From positions 124,001 to 188,000 of the forward strand of contig CBFHAI010000001.1 in NCBI GenBank assembly GCA_965653565.1: a DNA stretch of 64,000 nt, read 5' to 3'. This document shows, piece after piece, positions 51,561 to 60,128 of this stretch (its first letter is position 1; every line of letters begins with the position of its first letter). The position numbers and the translations under genes were made by a program. The stretch is from JALCLA01 sp965653565 (GTDB taxonomy: Bacteria; Pseudomonadota; Gammaproteobacteria; Xanthomonadales; Xanthomonadaceae). Under the pieces are notes generated by a model. It did no database searches. It was not told the DNA's origin and saw only the letters and a list, made by a program, of their open reading frames with translations.

Positions 51561-52207
51561 GCGGATTCACGCGCGCGCTGGTGCTCGACGATCTGGCGGC
51601 CAGCCGCGACTGGCTCGCGCAATCGCTGCGCCTCGCGTTCCCGGCGATCGAAGTCGATTTTGCCGCGAACCTGCGCGAAGCCGAGCATCTTATCGAACCG
51701 CCGCCGCCGCTGGCGCTGATCGATCTGGGGTTGCCGGATGGGTCGGGTGTGCAGCTGATCGAGAAACTGCAGAAACTCGGCGCCGACACCTTGTGCATCG
51801 TCGCCACCGTGTTCGACGACGATGCCCATCTGTTCCCGGCCTTGCGCGCCGGTGCCCAGGGCTATCTGCTGAAAGACCAGCCGCCGGCCGCGATCGCCGA
51901 CATGCTGCGCGGCATCGCCGACGGCCAGCCGCCGCTGTCGCCGTCGATCGCGCGACGGCTGCTGCGGCATTTCCAGCCGCTGTCGGTCGCCGTGCCGCCA
52001 CCCGATGCGCCGCATCTGACGCCGCGCGAAACCGAAGTACTGCGGCTCACCGCGAAAGGCCTCACCCTGGGCGAAGTGGCCGATGCCCTCGGCCTTTCGC
52101 GCCACACCGTGTCGGGTTATCTGAAAGACATCTACCGCAAGCTCAGCGTATCGTCGCGCGCCGAAGCCACGCTCGAAGCCGCGCGACTGGGCCTGGTGCG
52201 CAGTTGA
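51557..52207 (+). CDS. LuxR/NarL-type response regulator
   Basis: The 216-residue protein has a receiver domain with the acidic pair D11-D12, phospho-acceptor D56 in LALIDLGLPDGSG, a T in ATVFDDDAH and K in YLLKDQ, then a LuxR helix-turn-helix (TPRETEVLRLTAKGLTLGEV, then ADALGLSRHTVSGYLKDIYR). The GTG start at 51557 overlaps the histidine kinase stop by four bases. It is the partner of that kinase. It may control the yfa locus downstream (122 bases further on), whose upstream region holds a palindrome; this is only inferred from position. Confidence 0.92.
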   Translation: MSGFTRALVLDDLAASRDWLAQSLRLAFPAIEVDFAANLREAEHLIEPPPPLALIDLGLPDGSGVQLIEKLQKLGADTLCIVATVFDDDAHLFPALRAGAQGYLLKDQPPAAIADMLRGIADGQPPLSPSIARRLLRHFQPLSVAVPPPDAPHLTPRETEVLRLTAKGLTLGEVADALGLSRHTVSGYLKDIYRKLSVSSRAEATLEAARLGLVRS

Positions 52208-52250
52208 CCGGCGCATCGTCGATTCGCCATTTTTGGCCGGCTTCGGGTCA

Positions 52251-52307
52251 TGTGCTCGTTAACCTGACCGAGCACAATGCTCCGGCGAACGTCCGACCGT
52301 TTCGGAC
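52251..52307. promoter_or_regulatory. Two inverted repeats between the response regulator and the yfa locus
   Basis: TGTGCTCG (52251-52258) and CGAGCACA (52269-52276) form an 8-bp inverted repeat with a 10-base gap, the size of a dimeric regulator site. GTCCGA/TCGGAC (52291-52307) forms a smaller hairpin. Either may regulate the yfa locus or end the upstream operon. Confidence 0.4.
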
Positions 52308-52328
52308 CGCACTGTGGTACCTAAAGCG

Positions 52329-53195
52329 ATGAGTCTTTCCATGTCGGGCAAGTGGCTGTCGTTGACTGTTCTGCTGATGGCATCGATCTCCCGCGCGGCC
52401 GCTTCCGATCCAGCCAGCTCCGATCAACCCGCTTCCGATCGACATGCTTCCGATGCGCCCGGCGCCGATCTCTCCTCGCCGACCGCCGGCTGGCGCTACC
52501 ACGGTCAGGGCACCTGGGCCGACGAAGCGCGCGTCGCTTATCCGACCCCGCCGATCGACCGCGGCGCGCAGCGCGGCCGCACCCTGATCGAAGGACGCCT
52601 GCGCCAGGCTGGCCTCGCACGCGGCGCGCACCGGCTGGCCGTCAATGGCAATCCGATGCCGCTCTACACCGACACCGACACCGACGGCCTTTTCGTGCGT
52701 CCCTATGCGTTCGGAGCTGGATCGAACAGCGTCGCTGTCGTCGATCCCCAGGGCCGAACCTTGCGTCGCGTGCAGTTCTACGAAGCCAACACCCAGCGCA
52801 CGCCGGCACGCATCCGCATCGTGCTCGGCTGGGACGATCCCGGCGCCGAAGTCGATCTGCACGTGATCACGCCCGATGGCCAGCACGCTTACTGGGCCGA
52901 TCCGGTGATGAGCAACGGCGGCGGCCTCGATGTCGACAGTGTCGACGGCCCGGGCCCCGAAGTTTTCACGATGACCGCGCCGCTGCGCGGCACCTACGCC
53001 ATCTACCTCAACTATTGGGGCAATCTCGGCGCCGCCGGCTACAACTTCGATGAGGCCAGCAACGAAAACGACATGATCACCACGCAGGTGAGTCTGGTCT
53101 TCAACGAAAACACGGTCGACGAACGCCGCGAAACCTTCATCGTGCCGCTGCGCGCGATCGGCGACCTGCAACTCATCAAGGCATTCCGCTACTGA
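52329..53195 (+). CDS. yfaP: YfaP family (DUF2135) secreted protein, first copy
   Basis: The 288-residue protein has a signal peptide (LSLTVLLMASISRAAAS), a Ser/Asp-rich linker made of short repeats (ASDPASSDQPASDRHASDAP) and the DUF2135 domain: PARIRIVLGWDDPGAEVDLH, then VITPDGQHAYW and GTYAIYLNYWG. The domain resembles VWA-like or beta-sandwich periplasmic proteins. In E. coli yfaP belongs to the yfaP-yfaQ-yfaS-yfaT-yfaA locus around a bacterial alpha-2-macroglobulin, and the same set is present here. A second, shorter copy ends the locus at 61798. The start at 52329 was taken because the signal peptide begins there; a GTG five codons upstream is possible. Confidence 0.88.
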   Translation: MSLSMSGKWLSLTVLLMASISRAAASDPASSDQPASDRHASDAPGADLSSPTAGWRYHGQGTWADEARVAYPTPPIDRGAQRGRTLIEGRLRQAGLARGAHRLAVNGNPMPLYTDTDTDGLFVRPYAFGAGSNSVAVVDPQGRTLRRVQFYEANTQRTPARIRIVLGWDDPGAEVDLHVITPDGQHAYWADPVMSNGGGLDVDSVDGPGPEVFTMTAPLRGTYAIYLNYWGNLGAAGYNFDEASNENDMITTQVSLVFNENTVDERRETFIVPLRAIGDLQLIKAFRY

Positions 53196-53245
53196 TCCGT
53201 CGCCGCGCGCAAGGCGCGGTCGAAACTCTCCAAGGCTCCGTCTCC

Positions 53246-54946
53246 ATGTCCGACCATTCCAGTCCGTCCGGCCCGCCGGCAAGCACGCCCGAAGCGCCGC
53301 TCTCGGTCCGCGCGAAACTGTTCGGCGTCGTCGCGTTCATCGCGCTGGTGGCGCTGATCGTCTACGCCGCGCGTTTCGTCCGACCCGAACCGCCGGCGCC
53401 GATGCCCGAACACAGCGGCCTGCAACTGGACCTGACACGCCCGGATGCGCTGATCGAGAGCGCCTCGCTCGCCAGCCTGCCGAAGGATCTGCTGCGCATC
53501 CCGCTGCTGCGCGATGCGTTGACGGAAGATTTCGTCTTCTATTACGAAACCAATGCCGATCGCCTCGGCATCGTCGGCAGCCTGCGCCGCATCGCCTACG
53601 AGCACGACCTCGCGCTGCACGACAGCCTGCTCGAAGAACTGCTCGATCAACCCGCCGAAATCGCCTTGTGGCGCAGCGCCGACGGCAAGCTCGGACATGC
53701 ATTGTTGCGCCTGCGGCGCGGCGCCGTCGCGAAGTTGCTCGAGCCGCTGGCGCAGGTGGCGGCCGACGACAAACAGCTGGCCGCCGTCGGTGAACTCGAT
53801 ATCGATGGCGACAGTGCACCGGTGTATCGGCTGCGCTACAACCACGACCGCACCCTTCTATTGATTCCGCACGCCGACGAGCTGCTGGTGTTCTCGTCGC
53901 CGCAGATGCTGCAATCGTCGGATGATCCGGCGAGCGCGTTCGGCCGCATCGCCGCCGAACAGGTAGCGGCATTGATAACTTCCGCGCGTGCGTTATCGGA
54001 GACTTTCGGACTCGATAAACGCACCGCGACCCACCGCATCGTGATCGGCGCCGACGTGCTCGCGCTGGGCTACGGCCGCTTCGCGCCGGGCCTGGCCGGC
54101 GTGCGCATGGAAATGGACGACGCCGGTTGGCAAAGCTGGCTCGCGCTCGATGGCGGCGCGGGCGCCGAAATGAAGTTCGCACCGCTGTGGCAGGCGATGC
54201 CGATGGGCGCCAGCGCCTGCGCCGCCGCGCCGGTTTCTGCCGCCGCCCTGCAACCGTTGTTCGACAAGCTCGCGCTGCCGCAGGCGCTCGCCGCCCGCCT
54301 CGATGGTCCCGTGGCGCTGTGCTGGTTTGCCACCTCGCGCTTGCACACGCCGCTGCTCGTCACGCGGTTGGCCGCGGGCGACGATGCCACGGTCGATGCG
54401 CAATTGGGCGAGGTGTTCGAGCGCATGATCGGCGCCGAGGAGCGCAATCTCGATGCTGGGGCTTTCGACGTCGAGTCGACGACAGACGGAAAATCCAGTC
54501 AGTGGCAACGCGTCGTCGGTTCGGATTTCGGCCTGCACCCGGCGAAGGAACTCGACGACCCGGCCCAGTTGTCGAGCACGCATTTCTTCCGCGTCAGCCT
54601 GGCGCGCCGCGGCGACGTGCTGGCGTTCTCGCTCGACGACGCGCTGGTCGGCAAGGCGCTCGCCACGCTCGACCATCGCTTCCCGCCGCTGGCCGAAACG
54701 CTGCCGAAGGACGTCGAAGTGCCGGTCTATTTCGCGCCCGGCTCACTTGCGACGTTGCTCGAACAGGAAACGTTGCAAAGCCTGCCGCGCGATATCGAAG
54801 CCGTGTTCCGCAACGCCGCCGAAACGCACCTGCTGCCGAAACTGCGCGCAATGGGCAAGCACGGTTCGTATGCCGTGACCTTGCCGCCGCAGCCGGCGGC
54901 CAAGGGCGACTGGACCTGGGTGCCGCTGGCGTGGACGGCACTGTGA
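53246..54946 (+). CDS. yfaA: YfaA family (DUF2138) membrane-anchored protein
   Basis: The 566-residue protein has a short cytoplasmic N-terminus, one membrane segment (LFGVVAFIALVALIVYAARF, about 24-44) and a long periplasmic domain without cysteines in its first half. The pattern LDLTRPDALIESASLASLPK, then DLLRIPLLRDALTEDFVFYY is characteristic of DUF2138. Function unknown; by its conserved position it is a component of the macroglobulin complex (mag operon in Pseudomonas aeruginosa). Its stop overlaps the yfaT start (GTGA). Confidence 0.88.
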   Translation: MSDHSSPSGPPASTPEAPLSVRAKLFGVVAFIALVALIVYAARFVRPEPPAPMPEHSGLQLDLTRPDALIESASLASLPKDLLRIPLLRDALTEDFVFYYETNADRLGIVGSLRRIAYEHDLALHDSLLEELLDQPAEIALWRSADGKLGHALLRLRRGAVAKLLEPLAQVAADDKQLAAVGELDIDGDSAPVYRLRYNHDRTLLLIPHADELLVFSSPQMLQSSDDPASAFGRIAAEQVAALITSARALSETFGLDKRTATHRIVIGADVLALGYGRFAPGLAGVRMEMDDAGWQSWLALDGGAGAEMKFAPLWQAMPMGASACAAAPVSAAALQPLFDKLALPQALAARLDGPVALCWFATSRLHTPLLVTRLAAGDDATVDAQLGEVFERMIGAEERNLDAGAFDVESTTDGKSSQWQRVVGSDFGLHPAKELDDPAQLSSTHFFRVSLARRGDVLAFSLDDALVGKALATLDHRFPPLAETLPKDVEVPVYFAPGSLATLLEQETLQSLPRDIEAVFRNAAETHLLPKLRAMGKHGSYAVTLPPQPAAKGDWTWVPLAWTAL

Positions 54947-55581
54947 TATCTCACTTTCGCCGCATGTCGTGGCTGCTCGCGCTGTCGCTCAGTGGCGCAG
55001 TGCAGGCGACGGCGGTTCGCCTCGATGCAGCCGAATCGCAGGTGTTCCGCGCCTGGTTCGTACGCATCGTGCAGGAACAACTGCGGCAGGGACCGAGTCC
55101 GCGCTGGCATCAGCAGGATTGCGCCGGCCTGGTACGTTTCGCCGCCAACGAAGCGCTGAAATCGCACGATGCCGGCTGGCTGCGCAGCATGGGCATGTCG
55201 AACGCCTTCCTGCCGCCGGAGTCGCCGCTCGACGACAGCGAGCGCCGTCTCGCGCAAACCTGGCAACAGGGCAATGGCGAAACCGGCGCCTATGTCGACG
55301 CGATCAAACTGATCCAGCACAACGCCGATGCCGTCGGCCGCGACATCAATCAGGCGCGGCCCGGCGACCTGATCTTCTTCGACCAGGGCGACGACCAGCA
55401 TCTGATGATCTGGATGGGCCGCTACCTCGCTTACCACACCGGCAGCCAGCACGCAGGCGACAACGGCCTGCGCTCGGTGACGCTGCCGCAACTCATGCAA
55501 TGGAAGGACACACGGTGGATACCGGACGACGCGAACCCGAACTTTGTCGGCGTGTACCGCTTGCGATTCCTCTCGCAATGA
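54943..55581 (+). CDS. yfaT: YfaT family (DUF1175) secreted protein, NlpC/P60-like
   Basis: The 212-residue protein has a signal peptide (MSWLLALSLSGAVQATA) and the pattern QQDCAGLVRFAANEAL with C60, H153 in DDQHLMIWMG and H165 in YLAYHTGS. C-H-H in this order and spacing is the NlpC/P60 papain-like arrangement, so DUF1175 may be an amidase or peptidase on peptidoglycan or on proteins; the catalytic role is an inference. The GTG start overlaps the yfaA stop and the stop overlaps the yfaS start (ATGA), so all three are translationally coupled. ATG 54964 is an alternative start. Confidence 0.85.
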   Translation: MISHFRRMSWLLALSLSGAVQATAVRLDAAESQVFRAWFVRIVQEQLRQGPSPRWHQQDCAGLVRFAANEALKSHDAGWLRSMGMSNAFLPPESPLDDSERRLAQTWQQGNGETGAYVDAIKLIQHNADAVGRDINQARPGDLIFFDQGDDQHLMIWMGRYLAYHTGSQHAGDNGLRSVTLPQLMQWKDTRWIPDDANPNFVGVYRLRFLSQ

Positions 55582-58500
55582 TGCGCCGGCTGCTGCACGC
55601 CGCGTCGTTCGCGCTGGTGCTCGCTGCGTTTGCGCTGCCGGTGCAGGCGCAGGACGAAAGCGTTCCGTCGAGCGGCTATTCGCCGACACCCGGCGAACCG
55701 TTCTTCCTGCTCGCCGACAGTAGCTTCGCCAGCGACGAGCAAGCGCGCGTGCGTCTCGAAGCGCCCGGCCGCGACTATCGCCGCTACAACATGGAGGCTT
55801 ACGGCGGCGTCGACATGCGCGTGTATCGCCTCACCGATCCGCTGGCGTTCCTGCAGAAGCAGAAGAACCTGCATCGCGTGCAGACCGAAGGCGATTTCCG
55901 CGGCGAGGGTCTGGCCAATACGCTGGCCTATCTGTGGGATCACTGGTATCGCGAATCGCGCCGTGCGATGCAGCGCGCGTTCTCCGCCAAGGCGCGTACG
56001 ACCGTGCTGGAACACGCGCCGGAACTGGGCATGGGCGAAGCCATCAACGCGCCGACCCGCTTCGATGCGCAGCCGCAGTTCGCGCCGATAAAGAACTTGC
56101 CGCTCGTCGCGCAGTTCCGCTATCCGCTGTGGGATTCCAAGCCGATCCAGCCGCCGGAAGGCGTGCAGCTCGACGGTTCGTCGAGCGAATTCATCAGCGT
56201 CGCCGAAGGCAACGTCTACATCCCGCTCGGCAAACTCGAGCCGGGCATGTATCTGGTCGAAGCGCTGATCGGAAAATATCGCGCCACCACCGTCGTTTTC
56301 GTGTCGAACACGGTGGCGATCACCAAGATCGCCGGCGACGAACTGCTGGTCTGGACGGTGCGCAAACACGAAGGCACTGCCGTGGCCGACACCACACTGT
56401 TGTGGACCGACGGCATCGGCGTGCTGACCCGCGGCGAAACCGACGGCGACGGACTGCTGCGCCTGTCGCACGCGAGCCCCGAGCGCTCGTACGTGCTGGG
56501 CCAGGATGCCGAAGGCGGCGTCTTCGTGTCGGAGAATTTCTACTACGACAGCGAAATCTACGACACCAAACTCTATGCCTTCACCGATCGGCCGCTGTAC
56601 CGGCCGGGCGATTGGGTGGAGGTGAAAATCCTCGGTCGCGAGTTCAAGGACGCACGCACGTCCGTGAAGCCCGAGTCGGCGCCGATCGCGCTCTCGGTGC
56701 TCGACGCCAACGGCACCCTGCTGCAAACCCTCGCGCTCGACTTCGATTCCGATGCCGGCGCCACCAGCCGTTTCCAGTTGCCGGCCAATGCGACCGCCGG
56801 CGGCTACGAACTGCGCTTCGAGTATCGCGAGCAGCGCTACAGCAGCGCGTTCCGCGTGGCCGAATACGTCAAGCCGCATTTCGAGATCGTGCTCGATCTG
56901 GCCAAGCAGGACTTCCGCTCCGGCGAGCCGGTCACCGGTGGCCTCACCTTGTTGTATCCGGATGGCCGTCCCGTCGCCGACGCGAAAGTCGAGCTGACTT
57001 TGCGCGCGCAGCAACTGTCGATGGTCGATAACGAATTGCAGTATCTCGGCCAGTTCCCGGTCGAACTGCAAAGCACGACCTTGGCCACCGATGCGCAGGG
57101 CAAGGCGCCGCTCGCGCTGCCGGCGGCCGAGCATCCGAGCCGCTATCTGTTGACGGTGTTCGCGAGCGACGGGGCCGCCTATCGCGTCAAGACCAGCAAG
57201 GAAATCCTGATCGAGCGCGGCGCCGCGCAATATCGCGTCGATACCGAAAAGCGCTTCAGTGCGGCCGGCGAACCGGTGCGATTCGCGCTCACGCGCGAAG
57301 GCCGCGAAGGCCGCGTGCCGCAGCGCTACGAATGGGTGCGCCTGGAAGACCAATCGAAAGGCGGTGCCACGCTGCCGGCCGACGCCACCGAATTCAGCGT
57401 GCGCTTCGACCTGCCCGGCAGCTACAACCTGATGCTGCTCGACGCGCACGAGATGATCGTCGGCGCCACCGGCCACACCGTCAGCGGCAAAGGCGTGAAG
57501 GCCTCACCCGGCAGTATCGAAGTGGTGCTCGATCGCACCGAATACGCGGCCGGCGATACCGCCGAAGCCCTGATCACGTTTCCGGAGCCAGTCGAGGAAG
57601 CGCTGCTCACGCTCGAACGCGACCGCGTCGAAGCCACGGCCCTGCTCAGCGAAGGCGGCGACTGGCTGAAACTGACAAGACTCAACGACACGCAATATCG
57701 CGCGCGCGTTGCGGTCGGCAAAACCTTCGCGCCGAACCTGACGTTCTCGGTGCTCTACACCAAGGGCGGCGACTACAGTTTCCAGAACGCCGGCATCAAG
57801 GTGATCGTGCCACAGATCGACGTCGCGATCGCCACCGAGCGCGAGGTGTATCGGCCGGGCGAGATCGTCACCATCGAGCTGTCGACGCAGTTCGAAGGCA
57901 AGCCGCTGCCGGCGCGCCTAACGGTGTCGGTGGTCGATGAAATGATCTACGCGTTGCAGCCGGAAATCGCACCCGCGATCGGTGATTTTTTCTATCACCC
58001 GCGCCGCAACAATGTACGCACCAGTGCCAGTCTGTCCTTCATCAGTTACGACGTCGCGCTGCCGGGCACGCCGACCGCGCCGACGGCAAGCAATCGCAGT
58101 GAGCGCGGTGTGAAAGTGCTCGAACGCCCGCGCCGCGAAGAAGTCGATACCGCCGCGTGGCAGCCCGATCTGCTCACCGATGCAAACGGCAAGGCCAGTT
58201 TCACGTTCCGCGTGCCCGATTCGCTGACGCGCTGGCGCATCACCGCACGCGCCATCGACGCCCAGGGCGTGGTCGGGCAGCGCCGCGAATTCGTACGTTC
58301 CGAGAAGCCGCTGTACCTGAAATGGAGCGGTCCGGCGCGCTATCGCAGCGGCGACAAACCGTCGCTCGGCATGCTCGCTTTCAATCAGGGCGATGTGGTC
58401 GTGGAAGCCGAGTTGAACACGACGTGGAACGGCAACACCACGCGCACGCCGGTGTCGCTCACCCCCGGCGTCACCTGGCTGCCGCTACCGACGCTGGCCG

Positions 58501-60125
58501 TCGCCGATGGCGAGCTGCAGGCGTCGCTGTCGCAAGGCGGCAATGCGATCGATGCGCTCGCCGTCACGCTGCGCACCGCGGGTGCCGGCTGGCAGGCGCA
58601 GCACAGCGTCGGCGTCGACCTCGCCACCGCTTCGACGCCGCTCGCCTTGCCGGCCGACGCGCGCAACATCGAACTGCAGATCGCCACCGGTGCCGATGCC
58701 TTGTTCCGCAATGCGCTCGACGACCTGCTCGAATATCCGTGGGGCTGCGTCGAGCAGACCGCCAGCCGGCTGCTGCCGCTGAGCCTTGCGTATCCCAAGC
58801 TCGCGACCGGCGAAGCGCGCATCGGCGATCGTCTGCGGCTGATCATGCAGAACAGCCGCCTGCGCCTGGTGCAGATGGCCGGCCCCAACGCGCGTTTCAG
58901 CTGGTGGGGCGACAGCGCCGGCGAGGATGCCTTCCTCACCGCCTACGCCTACTACGCCGACTTCACCGCCAGCCGCAGCCTCGGCATCGAACAACCGCCC
59001 GAACATTGGCAACGCGTGCTGGAGCTCTACGCCGAACGCGCAACGACCACGCCGCTGTTGCAGCGCGTGCTGATCCTCGATTTCGCACAGCGCATGGAGT
59101 TGCCGGTGCAAAGCCTGCTGCAGGGCGTGCTCGCCGGCCTGGAAACGGCGGGCGAGGGCACCGCCGGCGATGAAGCATCGGCGCGTGCCAGCCTGGTGCT
59201 GAATGCGCCGGATTCGATGCTCGGTCTGGCCGCGGCGCGCGTGCTGGCGTCGCGGCTGGCCACCGATCTCGATGTCGCGATGTCGCCGGCGTTCGCCGCG
59301 TCGCTCGCCGTTGCGCAATCGCGCGTCGATGCGAGCACGCTGCCCTTCGTCCGTGCAGTGTCGATGTACCGCGGTGCATCCGATCCGGCGCAGATCGCCG
59401 AATTGTTCGCGCAACTGGGGCCGGAGCAGGCGACGCTGGAACGCGCGCTGGTGCTGATGTGGATGCACGAAGCGGCAGCGTCGATGTCCGCCGTCGACGT
59501 GCCGCTCGCCGACGGCTGGAACGAAGTCGAGCAGCCGAGCGGCGAGTCGCGCTGGCAGTGGCAGGGCGCCGCGCTTCCGACCGCCGTCGATCTTCGCAGC
59601 GAACCGCTCGCACCGATGTTCGCGCGCGTCAGCTACGAAAGCGCGCAAGCGCCGACGTCGACATTGCCGGTGCAGATCACGCGTCGACTTTGGAAACTCG
59701 TGCCGGGTGAAGGCGCGTTCGCATTCGATGCGGTGCCCGTCACTGCAGGCCCGCTCTCGAGCGCCAGCCTGTATCTCGATGAAATCGAGCTTTCGGCGCC
59801 GGCCGACGCCGCATTCCGCTATGGCCTGGTCGAAGTGCCGCTGCCGCCGGGCGCGGAAATCGAGCGTACGACCTGGGGCATCCAGGTCAGCGGCCTCGGT
59901 GGCGACGGCGCGGCCGAGCTCGAGCGCGCACGCTTCGAAGCCGGCCAATTGAGCTACGCGGTGTCGGTGGACACGCTGTCGGGTGTCGTCAGCTTCCGTC
60001 ATCTGGTGCGTTTCTCGCAGCGCGGCGAGTTCGCGCTGCCACCGGCGAAATACGAGCGCATGTACGCGCCCGACGAGCGCGCGATCGAAGCCACGCCGGC
60101 GTTGCAGCAGATCGTCGTCGAATAG
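55578..60125 (+). CDS. yfaS: Bacterial alpha-2-macroglobulin, YfaS type
   Basis: The 1515-residue protein has an N-terminal signal peptide (MRRLLHAASFALVLAAFALP ending at QA) and macroglobulin MG domains over most of its length, for example YSPTPGEPFFLLADSSF, KLYAFTDRPLYRPGDWVEVK and REVYRPGEIVTIEL. The thioester site is C1057-V-E-Q1060 in YPWGCVEQTASRLLPLSL, so the intramolecular Cys-Gln thioester can form. Alpha-2-macroglobulins trap proteases after bait-region cleavage. E. coli YfaS is 1534 residues, so this copy is full length. Periplasmic. Four-base overlap with yfaT; the yfaQ start follows three bases later. My recollection is that YfaS-type proteins are often described as lacking the thioester. 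Confidence 0.95.
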   Translation: MMRRLLHAASFALVLAAFALPVQAQDESVPSSGYSPTPGEPFFLLADSSFASDEQARVRLEAPGRDYRRYNMEAYGGVDMRVYRLTDPLAFLQKQKNLHRVQTEGDFRGEGLANTLAYLWDHWYRESRRAMQRAFSAKARTTVLEHAPELGMGEAINAPTRFDAQPQFAPIKNLPLVAQFRYPLWDSKPIQPPEGVQLDGSSSEFISVAEGNVYIPLGKLEPGMYLVEALIGKYRATTVVFVSNTVAITKIAGDELLVWTVRKHEGTAVADTTLLWTDGIGVLTRGETDGDGLLRLSHASPERSYVLGQDAEGGVFVSENFYYDSEIYDTKLYAFTDRPLYRPGDWVEVKILGREFKDARTSVKPESAPIALSVLDANGTLLQTLALDFDSDAGATSRFQLPANATAGGYELRFEYREQRYSSAFRVAEYVKPHFEIVLDLAKQDFRSGEPVTGGLTLLYPDGRPVADAKVELTLRAQQLSMVDNELQYLGQFPVELQSTTLATDAQGKAPLALPAAEHPSRYLLTVFASDGAAYRVKTSKEILIERGAAQYRVDTEKRFSAAGEPVRFALTREGREGRVPQRYEWVRLEDQSKGGATLPADATEFSVRFDLPGSYNLMLLDAHEMIVGATGHTVSGKGVKASPGSIEVVLDRTEYAAGDTAEALITFPEPVEEALLTLERDRVEATALLSEGGDWLKLTRLNDTQYRARVAVGKTFAPNLTFSVLYTKGGDYSFQNAGIKVIVPQIDVAIATEREVYRPGEIVTIELSTQFEGKPLPARLTVSVVDEMIYALQPEIAPAIGDFFYHPRRNNVRTSASLSFISYDVALPGTPTAPTASNRSERGVKVLERPRREEVDTAAWQPDLLTDANGKASFTFRVPDSLTRWRITARAIDAQGVVGQRREFVRSEKPLYLKWSGPARYRSGDKPSLGMLAFNQGDVVVEAELNTTWNGNTTRTPVSLTPGVTWLPLPTLAVADGELQASLSQGGNAIDALAVTLRTAGAGWQAQHSVGVDLATASTPLALPADARNIELQIATGADALFRNALDDLLEYPWGCVEQTASRLLPLSLAYPKLATGEARIGDRLRLIMQNSRLRLVQMAGPNARFSWWGDSAGEDAFLTAYAYYADFTASRSLGIEQPPEHWQRVLELYAERATTTPLLQRVLILDFAQRMELPVQSLLQGVLAGLETAGEGTAGDEASARASLVLNAPDSMLGLAAARVLASRLATDLDVAMSPAFAASLAVAQSRVDASTLPFVRAVSMYRGASDPAQIAELFAQLGPEQATLERALVLMWMHEAAASMSAVDVPLADGWNEVEQPSGESRWQWQGAALPTAVDLRSEPLAPMFARVSYESAQAPTSTLPVQITRRLWKLVPGEGAFAFDAVPVTAGPLSSASLYLDEIELSAPADAAFRYGLVEVPLPPGAEIERTTWGIQVSGLGGDGAAELERARFEAGQLSYAVSVDTLSGVVSFRHLVRFSQRGEFALPPAKYERMYAPDERAIEATPALQQIVVE

Positions 60126-60128
60126 TTC

